DNA from: Blasia pusilla
Lineage: Eukaryota > Marchantiophyta > Marchantiopsida > Blasiales
DNA length: 64,000 bases
Reading direction: 5' to 3'
Assembly: GCA_050084515.1 (NCBI GenBank)
Contig: CM114272.1
Coordinates: 56,482,001 to 56,546,000 of the forward strand
Both the position numbers and the translations under genes were made by a program. Under the pieces are notes generated by a model. The model had not been told where the DNA came from and searched no databases. It was given only the letters and a program-made list of their open reading frames with translations. Positions 22,002 to 36,420 of this stretch are shown here, piece after piece; positions within the stretch are counted from its first letter, which is position 1, and the number at the start of each line of letters is the position of its first letter.

Positions 22002-23070
22002 GGCATCTAGCACCGCCAACGACATCAAACTATGAAAAAATATATGAACATGGGTGTCTGAGACTATGGAGCATAGATTGAGACATCCTATTGTCCTAGG
22101 TTAAGCCATGGCTCGAGCCATGGGCTGTGAGTTAATATGGGCACAAGAAAATGCTTGAAATTCCCGTATTATTTTGGTTCATGTGCTCTAACTATATAGC
22201 AAGGAGCTTTATCAACTAAATAGTTGTGTCATTTTAGTCAAATGGCCCTAGCAAAAAATATTGTTCCCCCTAGATATATCAAGAAAATACTTAATGCTTC
22301 TCCTAAATGATTCAAGTATTTTATTGATTTTGGAATACACAAGTTAGTAAGGTGTACGCGTGATGCATAATATGGTATGCTGAAATTGGGATAAAAAGAA
22401 ACCACTCCAAAAAATTTTACAGAGATACAACCAATTCACAAAGATATTACCATAAACTCAATATGTGTACATAAATTAAACAGAGCCCGATGGTTTTTAA
22501 AGTGTACTTAAGTTAGCCCCACATTTTTTTAAATGGCATGCTTCTTTCATAAACTAAAGGCTTAGGATATCATGACACTTTTTAGGCATTGAGGAGGAAA
22601 TGTCGACAACAATTGTTAAGAGAAGCACGTGGTAGACAATAGGGAGGAAATCCTCCTACACTATTATGGATTGTAAACACCATTTTTTTCTCCTCAACCA
22701 ACAAACAAATAATCATAGTCCTTGTTAGATTATTATCTTTATGATATGTGTTATTCTTTGATATATTTTACTTATGAAGTCATCTTGTATATGATTCCAC
22801 CAACTCATATTTATCTTTTAGCCCTATATATTGCCCATATATATGAAACTAGAGACACCAAATACTTTGATCCATTTTGTTACCATGATACGATTACCAC
22901 CCTCACCTATTTCTTAGTATATTATGTATGGCATGTAATAACATACTCTAATGTTTTTAATATAGATTCCAAGCATTCTATTTAAGTCATAGAAATCATT
23001 CAATCAAAATAAATTATGGTCAATTTGAAGTGCAAAAGAGGAGTTCAATATGTTTACGAGTTTCTTTGCT
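22002..23070. other. AT-rich intergenic sequence
   Basis: No gene, RNA or repeat recognised; the 87-codon Tyr-rich ORF at 22722-22985 has no recognisable features. Confidence 0.5.
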
Positions 23071-23459
23071 CCTTTCACGCTAGAGATTTTGTACTGATGG
23101 AATGCACCTACTTACTTGAATGCATTGTGCTTTGGTTTGGATGAATGGTTGGGGAATATTAATCAAGGTTTAGGGAAGAGGCTTCTTGGGGAGACCACAA
23201 GTATCTTGGGGAACTCAAAACTCATTAGCGCTTGGCGGCTTCACTGATCCACCTATGGGACACGCGACTGGCTGGGTCTTCAAGATTCAACCCAAGTCTT
23301 CCACTAGTGGGACTCAAGATCAAGGTCTCTTTCTGGGCTATTGATTAGAAGGTTAAATCTACAACAACAACATGCAAAATGCAACCTTCCCTAACACATA
23401 AGACCAATGTTCAAGTAAGTAGGTGCATTCCACAAGTACAAAATCTCTAGCATGAAAGG
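23071..23459. mobile_element. short TIR element with ~49-bp inverted ends
   Basis: The left end (CCTTTCACGCTAGAGATTTT ... GGAATGCACCTACTTACTTG) and the complement of the right end differ at only a few positions over ~49 bases, enclosing ~290 bp without coding capacity. The size and long TIRs suit a non-autonomous DNA transposon (MITE). The target duplication is not clear. Confidence 0.7.
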
Positions 23460-23540
23460 TGCATCTTAAAGGTTCCTCAGATCAAACTTGAAACATAGCC
23501 TAAGCACAACATATGGTTAAACCTTTATTCCAAGACCCCA

Positions 23541-26692
<3,152 letters not shown>

Positions 26693-27025
26693 CAAGGTTG
26701 CACATGGACAAATTCTGTATCTCCGGACTTATGTTTATCCCTAAGACGGACATGTCCTTGTGGGCCGGGGTTCTTGCCACCCGCAATGTATATTTGGGCT
26801 CGGTCTGCCCGCACCCCAATCTAGTGACCCACGACTTGTTCTTGCCATCCGTTTTATACCCTGCACCGATCCCGCGATAGGCAACTATAGAATAAGAAGA
26901 TGCTTGGGGAGGAGGAGAAAGAGAAAGAAGTGGACCCGACATTGACAAGTCTTTCCATACGAAGGACGTAAGTCCAAGGACATAGATAAATCCTTGGACA
27001 CGGAATTTTTTCACATGCAACCTTG
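26693..27025. mobile_element. MITE-like element, CAAGGTTGCAC family, copy 3
   Basis: Ends CAAGGTTGCACATGGACAAA and ATGCAACCTTG (333 bp). Inside: AAGACGGACATGTCCTTGTG and GAAGGACGTAAGTCC near opposite ends, i.e. the inverted ends extend about 70-80 bp with gaps. Confidence 0.68.
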
Positions 27026-27075
27026 GTCTCAAAGGACTTGGGATACCCGATCGACTTGTAAAATGTCATTATCGC

Positions 27076-27383
27076 CATGGTTGCACAAAAACGGACTAGT
27101 CCGCCCCTAGGACATACATGGACAGATAAGTTTGGATGTCCATCAACGTAGATTACAAGAGTTGGGACCCACACTTATAGCTTATGGTGAAAGGCATGGC
27201 GGGGTCGGGTGGGGCAATAAGGAGGGAGAGAGTGGAGGTGGCGGGAGAAAGAAAGAAAAAGTGTGAAACACAATGGCAAGTGGGGTAATGGGAAAGAGGG
27301 GAGAGGTGGGGCCCATATGGACAAGTCCTTCCATAGGACGAACGTAAGTCCACAAAAATGGACTTTGTCCACATGTTACCTTG
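27076..27383. mobile_element. MITE-like element, CAAGGTTGCAC family, copy 4
   Basis: Ends CATGGTTGCAC and ATGTTACCTTG (308 bp). The core (CACACTTATAGCTTATGGTG on this strand) is the reverse complement of the core at 51125-51483, so the two are the same subfamily in opposite orientations. Confidence 0.7.
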
Positions 27384-27430
27384 ATTATCGAGGGTAATTT
27401 GCAATCAATCTACATTTGAAGTGGACCAAG

Positions 27431-28059
27431 CTCTTCCAAAGATCCACACCCGATGAATATTAGGTCCAAATCATACCCATACTTGTCATCAAGGTTGCAC
27501 AGAGATGGACAAGTCTATCCATACAACCAACATGCCCAACGAGTCCCCCGCTTGGGGTTTTTTGGCACACTCGTTGCCCGCGTAGGCTCGGTATGCGAGA
27601 ACGAGTACGTGCTTGGAAAGCCCGTGATCAAATGGATGTGAGGGCTATGAGCCCTCTCCTAGACCGCCCTTAGCCTACACTGGCATGCTGCAGGCCTGCA
27701 ACCAAGGTGAGTCTTGCTAAGGACCTTGAGTCTGCCGAGTGCGGGCCCTCTACGGGCCTAAGGCGGTGTCGTGCGCCTACTCTCCTTGAACGTTAATCTT
27801 GTTGTTGCGGAAGCGTGCGTTCAGTAGGTCACGCTCTCAACGCTGATCTGCATCCAAACACGCACTCTGATTAGTTGGGTCTTGGATCAATCAATGGGCT
27901 AAATTTCTGAGTTCTCGACTCGGTCTCTCATGAGACCTCAACCTTCCTTGTTTCGCGGTTTACAGCACGGGCAAGTCTCGAAAGACTTGGGACACACTTT
28001 CTGGTCGGTTGAGGAACCTCAAACAACGTTTCACGCTTGGCGGTTCCAATTGTCCGATG
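27431..28059. repeat. 629-bp direct repeat, left copy
   Basis: It matches 32468-33096 without a gap (constant offset 5037), with about three differences seen (about 99.5% identity). It contains the left part of a MITE-like element (from 27490) and the first 293 bp of a chromovirus LTR (27767-28059). It ends at CCGATG, where hAT-derived sequence begins. Confidence 0.95.
27767..28059 (-). repeat. truncated chromovirus LTR
   Basis: The terminal 293 bp of the same LTR family as 7536-8457, cut off at the junction with the hAT-derived segment. Its near-twin at 32804 continues to the full LTR. Confidence 0.88.
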
Positions 28060-28070
28060 TCCCCCTCATC

Positions 28071-30313
28071 TTACACATCCACAACAACTTCACTTGGGTC
28101 TAAGGCATTTAAATTTACGCGAACTTCTGGTGGAATTTCTATCTCAGGAAAATATCTCTCGGGATTGGCATACACATACCTAAAGTGTGCTGAATTCTTC
28201 CAAAGAACTCTGATTCAACCAAAAACCTTCATAATCATCTATTTTCCCCTCCAAGGCAATCCTAAGAACAAAGATCCAAATGCTTTGTCATTAACCTATT
28301 CCTACTTTTAGTCTTGATCACATTCACGAGAGAAAGCTCTCTCACAAATAGCAGTACTAACACAGTGTACCCTAGCAATATTCGCTAAAATGAGCAAGTT
28401 AGAGAACTTACATTGCAAGGACGGGCTCCAACTTACCATAGCCCACAAGTCCTTGAAGTTCCGATCTTTCCACTCCGTCGTGGCCATGAGCTTAAATGAT
28501 TGAAACTCTTGTTTCACAGCTCCTACACTCATTAAAGAAGGTTGCAAGTGACCTTTGAAGGGTAAGTCTGTCCCAAAATGTGCACAGAGGTCATCCAATT
28601 CCTTACAACCCCAACTATTTAGTCCCACTTGCCTTGAAGGCATGTGCAGAGGATTCATTATCCTCATAGCACTAATCAAGTTGTTATCCCTAAACCGATC
28701 TCGTAAAGCTACACAAACACTCTCGAGAAAAATTCTTTCAAACAACAAGGCACCTCTAGATCCTTTCCTGTCCGATTCCTCAACATTTCTATGTTGTGGA
28801 ACTTTTTGCCCCTAATCTCAAATTGTAAACGTTTCAAGTAACCCCCTGGAGGACCAAAGTCTGGTAGAATGTGATAACCACTTTCTTCAGAGAAAGTGGA
28901 AGCATTCAGATCAGGGTTCTCCATTACAAAATTCATTGTTATGGAAGCTATTTCAGAAGTCACTATACTACCTATGGTACTAACATCTACAAACTTATAT
29001 TGGAACACCTTACTCAAGTTAGCAAGAAGAAAACAAATATCTGCCAAAAAATAGAGTTGATAGATCATCTGAAATGATCTGAGTTTGTTATACAAATTTG
29101 CAGCATTACCATCATCTTCTGAGGGCAAGATATCTCTAAAGTATGCAAGGAAAGATTCCAATGAGTCACATAAAGTAGTAATGACCGCTAACGTGACAAC
29201 CAAATAATCTTGTGGTACCTCTTCATCACTTTCGAGAATCGTTCAACTTCTCTTGCAAAGTTGCAAGACCACACTTCCTCTTGACGACCTTCTAAAATAT
29301 CCAACTCTTTGCATTCAAGATTGAATCTACTTCTAGAGATATTTCCTTACACCCTACACCTTTCTTTGGTGTTAAAGCAATGAGATTCATCTGGCGCCAC
29401 ACAAGGCATGAGACATCATAAAAGGATTTATCTTATGTTTGTTGAGATGCTACTCCGTTTTGGCTTCCTACCATAGTAGAAGCTCCATCAGATCCAAAGG
29501 CAACCAGTTTTGATCCTCAAGTCCGAATCCTTTATCAACTCCAACAAATTGTTAGTGATTGCGTTCGAACATTTCTCTGGACATTGGAGCAATCCTATAA
29601 AACAACTCTCTACTTGCCCTCATCTAAGTAAGTTGCAAATACAACAAGGTGTCCGTGTGATGATATATCGTGGACTCATCAATCATTATCCCAAAGAAAG
29701 GAGATTGTTGCACTTTAGAAAGGTTCCTCCTGAGAAGAACCTGGCTAATATAAAAACACATATCAGCACAACTTTTTTCATCTTGGTACAAGTCGCGAGT
29801 TATAGGTGCATTCACAGAAATCAATAACTTACACAGATTTGAGAACTTTGAAAATGGCAAGGCTTCCTTTGCAACGAAATAGGCACATTTGAACAGAGTC
29901 AAAAGTGCAATATCACAAGTCCGATTTGTAGTGGCTACAGCCTTGGCCATGGATCTGTTCCCCACATTTGCAGCCCATGCAAGCTTCATGTGCTCATTCG
30001 ACTTACCATGATCTGTGAAGGCCGAAACCTTACAGTTAATAGCACCATCCCTGGCAAAGGAGATTTTCCCCTTACCTTGTCTACAGACTTTGCAAAAAAT
30101 CCGACAAGATTCTACATGGAATTCTATCCAATCGAACAAAGTATACCAAACATCCTTCCAAGCCAATCTGTTTTTCTCACTCTAACTTGTCGGAGTATTT
30201 GATTTGTCCCCTTCTTTCCCATCCGATGATACTGACCTACTATTCTCCTCTGCAAAGTCTTCTCTAACTTCCTTGTGTAGCATCTCATTCATTGTTCGCT
30301 GTCTCTTAGCCAT
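28071..30313 (-). pseudogene. degenerate hAT-type transposase gene
   Basis: The minus-strand start MAKRQRTMNEMLHK (ATG at 30313-30311) is followed by a stop, then in the same frame an N-terminal zinc-finger-like region (W..LFDWIEF..., FCKVC, SAFTDHGKSNEH). SPFFGIMIDEST provides the first catalytic Asp. A helical middle region follows, and near the end the hAT dimerisation region with LLILANIARVHC and CERAFS. After a frame change, NRLMTKHLDL, ALEGKIDDYEG and YANPERYFPE lead to a TAA at 28073-28071. This is the cut-and-paste transposase family, here of the vertebrate KIAA1586/ZNF862-like subtype by general look. Several stops and shifts make it inactive. The coding end lies only 11 bp from the repeat junction, so the transposon's own 3' terminus is missing. 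Confidence 0.85.
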
Positions 30314-31490
30314 GTAGAGGCTCAGAGAGTGTAGAACATAGAGTGTAGAACTATGAGGTAGATACTAAAATATGGTGTAAAGGACCTACTATAAACCTGT
30401 CACTTAGTAAGTGCTAAAGAAACAAAAGAGCTTAAGAAAATGCGGATCTAAAAGGTACTTAAACCCCAAGACTCGGCAAAAGATAATATGAGCCAATGCA
30501 ATGTGTTATCATACACATCATATACTCCGAACCATGGAGTTCAGGATCATTGGGAGAAAATGCCAGAGCAGAGCAGAGGGAGGCTCACAGACTCGTCTAG
30601 TGTGAATGATAACCATAAAGATACACGGAAGCTGCTACGGAGATCGTGTTTGACATGAATCACTAGGGCTTCACCAATTCACCTTCAGGAATTCAGGAGT
30701 GAGTACCCAAGAAAAGCATTACTTACGAGTGCTGCAGCCTCGGGAAGTAAGCTTACGGAACGGAACTCGACGAACAGCCCTGGTGTTTCCAGCATCCCAG
30801 CTCAATAACTTCAGAGCAGGTACAGAGAGGTATTTTTGCGTTGTAAAGCTCTTACCAGTAAACATGCAGTGATGATTGAAAGTGTTATCAACGTCAACGC
30901 TCAGTGCGCAAGATTTGAATGTATTATCATCCTCATGGGTTGTGGTCGAGGAAATAGCCCCTGAACTGGCCGGAAATAACCTTCAGCCACGCCCTAGATC
31001 CCAATGATGAGATCCGCCGCCAATAGTTCTTGAAGAAGGCTGGTTCGGGATGAAAAGTCTATGAACTTGTAGAGAAAGGCTCTGGTTGGGAAAGAGAGTG
31101 GTAATAGCCTTCGAGATCCAAGAGCGATTATGCCGATCGTAGACCAGCGACCATAAGGCCTCGCACTATGTTACGATGGCCCCAGAAAGATATTACTCTA
31201 ATATCATAGCTCTTCCGCACTCTGTACAGCTGGGGTGTACCACGGGAAGGAAAAGGTGGGCAACACTAAATGAGATGAGAGAGGGAGAGGGTTTAGGGAG
31301 AGAGAGAGAGTTGCGGAAGAACTGAACTCCTCGGAAGCTTTTACGCCCAGAGCTGCACACCTGAATACCAAACCCAATGAAGAGAACCTGAAGAGAAGAG
31401 AGCGAGCGCTCTCTCTCTCGCTCGCTCGCTTCTTGTTCCTGCACCTGCCCCGCACCGAACCCAATCAAGTCTGCAATAGGAAAACGCAAA
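30314..31490. other. upstream region of the hAT pseudogene, no gene seen
   Basis: Moderately GC-rich DNA with no recognised ORF. AG-rich runs occur at about 31300-31320 and a GAGCGAGCGCTCTCTC palindrome near 31400. It may be the 5' part of the hAT element or unrelated captured DNA. Confidence 0.4.
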
Positions 31491-31850
31491 GCAGAAACCA
31501 GAAGCGAAGCCTAGCTCGCAGCCTCGTAGTGCTCGCACCGAAGTGACCGAACTCAAGTCTGCAACCACAAAGCGCGAAGTAGAAACATGAAAGCGCGAAG
31601 CAACAACCAGAAAGTAGCAACCAGAAAGCGCGAAGCCTAGCTCGCAGCCTCGCACCGAAGTGACCAAACTCAAGTCTGCAACCACAAAGCGCGAAGCAGA
31701 AACAACAAAAGCGCGAAGCAGCGACCACAAAGCAGCAACCACAAAGCGCGAAGCCTAGCTCGGGAGGACGCGAAGCAGCGACCAAAAAGCAGCAACCAGA
31801 AAGTGCGAACTGTAGCTCGGGAGGACGCGAAGCAACAAACGACGACGGGT
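31491..31850 (+). repeat. minisatellite with AAAGCGCGAAGC units
   Basis: Short units built on AAAGCGCGAAGCAGAAACMA recur more than ten times. A larger unit (CTAGCTCGCAGCCTCGCACC ... AAGTGACCGAACTCAAGTCT) is present about twice. Ala/Cys/Phe-rich ORFs on the minus strand come from the repeat and are not genes. Confidence 0.85.
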
Positions 31851-31979
31851 TAGCCTAAAGCATCGAGGCTCCGAGCTCGCAGCGACGCGAAGGAGGTTCA
31901 AGAAACAACGAGAGAGCGAGGAGAACTCAGAAGCTCGGGGAGGCATCGAAATGCCAGCCCCGCCACTCTACCCGGGAGA

Positions 31980-32150
31980 CTACCCCCTCGGAGGCTCGGA
32001 GTCTCGGAGTCTCGTGACTGACTCGCCCGACTGAGCCGACTCCTGAGTCCCGAGTCCCGATTCAGAGTCTCGTGACTCTCCTGAGTCCAGCGACTCCAGC
32101 CCGACTCCCGACTCGCCCGACTCCCGACTCGCCCGACTTCCGACGTGGCG
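31980..32150 (+). repeat. GACTC/CGAGTC-rich degenerate tandem array
   Basis: Many irregular repeats of GACTC, GGAGTCTC and GACTCGCCC within about 170 bp; the longest repeated block is CGACTCCCGACTCGCC. Confidence 0.85.
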
Positions 32151-32467
32151 GCTAGCCCTAAGATGGAGGGGCTGGATTAAATCTATAATTTCTAGTTTTC
32201 CGGCAGCCGAAAACTGAAGCGGCAGCAAACCGGAATCTACGTTTTGGCTGACAACCAGAAACCGGATGGAATGCCGTCGGAACGGCGTATTTTTGTCAAC
32301 TATTCCCTCGGATTCAGTCGAAAACCGGCCAGAAAGTTTCCATCCAGCAAGTTTTCGGGATACCTCCAGCCACTGTGAGAATTCCGTCCGGAAAGTTCAA
32401 AAACGGCCCGGAATTTTCTGATTTCTCCCGGCTAGGTCAACACGTAGCCCCGGTTCTGGATCCGCAC
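32151..32467. other. no gene seen
   Basis: GC-balanced sequence with several CCGG-containing words (GAAAACCGGCCAGAAAG and similar). It ends at the start of the right 629-bp repeat. No terminal inverted repeat matching 28060 was found. Confidence 0.4.
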
Positions 32468-33096
32468 CTCTTCCAAAGATCCGCACCCGATGAATATTAG
32501 GTCCAAATCATACCCATACTTGTCATCAAGGTTGCACAGAGATGGACAAGTCTATCCATACAACCAACATGCCCAACGAGTCCCCCGCTTGGGGTTTTTT
32601 GGCACACTCGTTGCCCGCGTAGGCTCGGTATGCGAGAACGAGTACGTGCTTGGAAAGCCCGTGATCAAATGGATGTGAGGGCTATGAGCCCTCTCCTAGA
32701 CCGCCCTTAGCCTACACTGGCATGCTGCAGGCCTGCAACCAAGGTGAGTCTTGCTAAGGACCTTGAGTCTGCCGAGTGCGGGCCCTCTACGGGCCTAAGG
32801 CGGTGTCGTGCGCTTACTCTCCTTGAACGTTAATCTTGTTGTTGCGGAAGCGTGCGTTCAGTAGGTCACGCTCTCAACGCTGATCTGCATCCAAACACGC
32901 ACTCTGATTAGTTGGGTCTTGGATCAATCAATGGGCTAAATTTCTGAGTTCTCGACTCGGTCTCTCATGAGACCTCAACCTTCCTTGTTTCGCGGTTTAC
33001 AGCACGGGCAAGTCTCGAAAGACTTGGGACACACTTTCTGGTCGGTTGAGGAACCTCAAACAACGTTTCACGCTTGGCGGTTCCAATTTTCCGATG
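32468..33096. repeat. 629-bp direct repeat, right copy
   Basis: Near-identical to 27431-28059. This copy continues on its right into the full chromovirus LTR and the right end of the MITE-like element, so it looks like the original and the left one like the duplicate. Confidence 0.95.
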
Positions 33097-33989
33097 GACA
33101 TCCAATGAGTCCCTAAACGAGACTCGCACAAAGTGAATCTCGGATTGGAATCCAAGTGTGGCGTACAAAGTCCACTCCCTTGGATCAGGTTTGGGTTTGA
33201 GTTCCAACGCCAAACTCCCATTCCATCCCGTGCCTCTAAAAAGCCGTTTGATGCTCAAAGTGGGGATCTGTGTTCCAAGCCATCTTGGAGAGACTCCTTC
33301 CTTACTAGTACTTTTGGGGATCTCCAAGGTTCCCTACATTTAGGAAAAGACACTCGGGCCTCTCAAATTGGCCCTCAACCCGATTGCTTTCACAGTCATT
33401 TTTGGCAAATATCTCAATTTGTACTTATGCGTTTGCTAAGATCTTTGCTGCGTTGGAAGCTTCTCAAGATAAGCTTTCCAACGCGCCCTTAATTGTCCCA
33501 AACGCATCTTGGGGCTAAACGTTATGGTCCAAAACACAGTCAAATTCTCCAAACGCTAGTCGTATTCCAAAATTGGTTCTCACCTCTTTGGCAACCAACC
33601 TTCCAAGACTCAACTCATCTCAAGTCTTGGCTCGCGTTTGATCTAGGTTTCCTGGTCGCGACCACTAACGCCTAAAACGCACAACTCTATTCCGTGTTTT
33701 GTCTCTTGGACTTTTCCAAGAGACCTTTCCAAACGCCTCTCCAAAGCGCAAACATCGCAGTATGAGTCCACTTGAGTTCTGATGTTCCGCTTGGTGCCTA
33801 TTTGGTGTTGTTTGGTTACGAGGGTCGCGACATGCAGGATGTCCAAGCCCGGGTTTACATTATGGCTCAAATTTTGGGCTCGTGGGTTGGCTAAGGTGCG
33901 CGCCACGAATACTCCAGCCCGCACAAACATGTCTGTCCTAGGGACTGATATAAGTCCGCAGACACTCACTTTGTCCATGTGCAACCTTG
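32527..33989. mobile_element. MITE-like element, CAAGGTTGCAC family, copy 5, split by an LTR
   Basis: Left end CAAGGTTGCACAGAGATGG at 32527 and right end CCATGTGCAACCTTG at 33989. The interior carries an LTR at 32804-33832. Without the LTR the element would be about 434 bp, near the sizes of its relatives. Inner words (AGTCCCCCGCTTGGG, CAGCCCGCAC) match the copy at 19.0 kb. Confidence 0.65.
32804..33832 (-). repeat. isolated (solo) chromovirus LTR
   Basis: 1029 bp from TGTCGTGCGC to GTCGCGACA on the plus strand, the same family as 7536-8457 but retaining about 100 bp that copy lost (around 33000-33110). No internal element sequence adjoins it and no 5-bp duplication is obvious (GGCGG versus TGCAG), so it may be an old solo LTR or half of a rearranged element. 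Confidence 0.85.
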
Positions 33990-34422
33990 CTCATCATGGT
34001 AACATAGTAGAGATCCACACATATGTCTACCATGTTGCCAAGGAACCCCTTGACCCCCTCCTCTTACGCATGTGTCAACAAAGTACAAGTTCCCCAAACA
34101 TGAAACATGAATAACCTCCAAAGAAATTAATTATGAAGGTTCATGAAATTTATTTGATATTGTATCGTGTCATGAGTATGTCCCAAGCTGCAAATAAATG
34201 CTTGTGTATCTTCATATCGTGGCAAACATCGTAAAGCATAACAACCTCTGAGTAAATATCATCAAACATGGTAAGATATTAAGTGTAGAGATGAAGAGAT
34301 CTTTCTTTCTATACTCAAACAACTCTAAGAGTTTCATATGGTAAGACCAACAAGTTCCTAGTGATCATTGGATTTCAAGAGTGTAATTCATATTTCTTAT
34401 TAAATTTATTATTAGAAGAGTT
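33990..34422. other. AT-rich intergenic sequence
   Basis: Nothing recognised. Confidence 0.4.
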
Positions 34423-34640
34423 GAAGGAAATTTGGTTATGATCATTATCTATGTTGATGATCCGATTGGAACTTGTAGTAATAAGCAATTGATGTAAAAG
34501 ATAGAAGTGCATTTAAAAGAAGAATTTGTGTTATGATTTGGGGGAACTCAAGTAGTTTCTTGGTATATAGCTCAACAAGGATGGAGATGATACATTGCTA
34601 TGTCTATGCTAATTTGTACTCTTTAACCTTTCTAAATTCA
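34423..34640 (+). pseudogene. Ty1/copia reverse transcriptase fragment
   Basis: The plus strand reads GNLVMIIIYVDDPIGTCSNK, then a stop, then KIEVHLKEEFVL, then GTQVVSWYIAQQGW. YVDD with GSN-type context and the following (I)..LK..F element is the copia RT palm signature. Two stops within 60 codons; only this scrap survives. A similar family member is at 52035-52640 (minus). Confidence 0.7.
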
Positions 34641-35980
34641 ATAAGACAACATGTGAACTAATTAAGATGTCGTTGGATTGAAGTGTGAAGCTTAGACATA
34701 ACCTAAGTAGATGAAGATTATGAGATGAATAATACCAATACATATCATGTTATGGTGTGAAGCCATATCAACCTCATAATATATATGCCCTTTATATCTA
34801 AATGGATTCCATTTCGTTGTAAATAGAATATTATGGAGTTGAGTTTGAAGGCAAAGGTTAAATATGAAAAAGCTGAAAATAACTCTTGTAGTTGAGTACA
34901 ACAATATTTACAGTAAAAAATTTAACATGTGTGGAAAAGCTATCGTCTTGGACAAGGTAATGACAATTTGTGTGGATTCTAGGATAAACATTCCTTGCAC
35001 CCCACTTGCCTCCCGAACTTTAGATATAGAGGTTCGAGGCTTTCTACTTGTTTTTTTCTTTTTCTTTTTTCACATTCTCGCATTGCCTATTTAAGCATGT
35101 TTGTTCTCTTCTTTAAATGTGTTTGTTTGAGAGTGCAGTCTCATAAGATCAATAATTTCTTGAATTTTTTAACGTCCTTTTAACTATGAGTGTTTTAATT
35201 GTTGTGTTCTTATAAAAAGATTTAAAGTCAGGAAGTTATTTATTAATTATCTTTCATTGCACATGCATCTTACTAATACATATATAATATCTTTTATATA
35301 ATATAGAAAATAAAATTTTCTTCTCATATACCTAAACTGTCCAAAGGAGTCAACATCCACAAAGTGATCTCCAATGACGAGCAAAGGAGACAATTCTTCC
35401 AAAAATAACGTCAAATCCTCATAATAAGAAATTCATTCACATGATAAGCATATCAAAATCGTCTATTCATGTGTCTATAGAATCCACAAGCTTTTCAAAG
35501 ATACCAAAAAGACGTCCTTCTCTCTTGCAATATAACGAAACAGGTCAAATAAGATTTTTGAAACGCATGCAGCACCCGTACTATCTCCGAACACTAAACT
35601 GGAAAAATAAATTAGTCACTATTGCACTATCTCCTGTTTTTTAGTGCCTACTATTAATTTTGCTCACGAGTTTTAATTTGTTAAAATTTGTCAAATTATT
35701 ACACGGATTCGCGTATAAACCCGAAAAAGTTTCATGTTTTACATTGCATCTACTAATTTCTTTTTAATCTACCAGTTCAGATGAGAATATTAATAAAGGA
35801 TTGTGGATCCCCTGCTTTAAACGGAGCCAGTAATCTTGTTACAAAAACTAGTTTTTCTTATTATTATTATTTTTATGAGGAATATAATTTCCCCACCCAC
35901 TGCGGCACTGCCATGTGTCAAATCAAAGAGGTGTTAACATTCTTTCTGTCATTAATAGTGTAGAGGCTATGCGAATTCGA
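34641..35980. other. AT-rich intergenic sequence
   Basis: Short unrecognised ORFs only; no RNA gene or repeat seen. Confidence 0.45.
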
Positions 35981-36420
35981 CAAAAGCCCAATTGTTGCGT
36001 TGGGCGCCGACCTCTAGGGTCTGGTAGACTAGTTGGTTCCTATCCTCACGTGTGGGAGGCCCCACCGGCGTCCAGCGAGGCTCCGAGGGTTTTGGCGGGT
36101 AGCGGTGTGACATCTGACCTGCAACTGGTTACCGTCGGTGTGGTGCTAGCCCGCATCGCCCGCGATCGCGAGTCGGTAACGTGGCAGAAAGGTCGTTACT
36201 CGGCCCCGTCACTGTGCCTCACGGCCCTGCGATTGGCAGCGGCTGCCCCGATACACGGTGAGCTTTCACGGCGCCGAGCGCCGGAAAGGCAAGAGCTAAC
36301 CATGGGAGTTAGCGTGTGCTTCCTGTCCTCTTCTACCCAGTTCTGGTTGTTGTAAGTAACTCGCGGGTGAACGCTCGGGCGACGTATTTCGCTGGCGTTC
36401 GGCGACGAGCATTTTAGTTT
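35981..36420 (+). promoter_or_regulatory. GC-rich, CpG-rich island of unknown role
   Basis: A sharp rise in GC and CpG compared with both flanks, containing GATTGGCAGCGG (reverse CCAAT-type) and an ATG at 36301 (MGVSVCFLSSS...) that runs into a consensus-like splice donor GTAAGT at 36352. This could be a promoter with a small first exon, but no downstream exon was recognised. Highly tentative. Confidence 0.25.

Noticed and set aside
27453-27641. 62-codon ORF found identically at 32490-32678
   Set aside because: The identity comes from the recent 629-bp duplication, not from protein conservation.
31193-32228. Overlapping minus-strand ORFs (Ala/Cys/Phe-rich and Ser/Glu-rich)
   Set aside because: Low-complexity products of two tandem arrays and GA-rich runs, with no domain.
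27431-33096. Interpretation as an LTR retrotransposon with 629-bp LTRs
   Set aside because: The repeats lack TG...CA ends and target duplications, begin and end inside other repeats, and enclose an antisense hAT gene instead of gag-pol.
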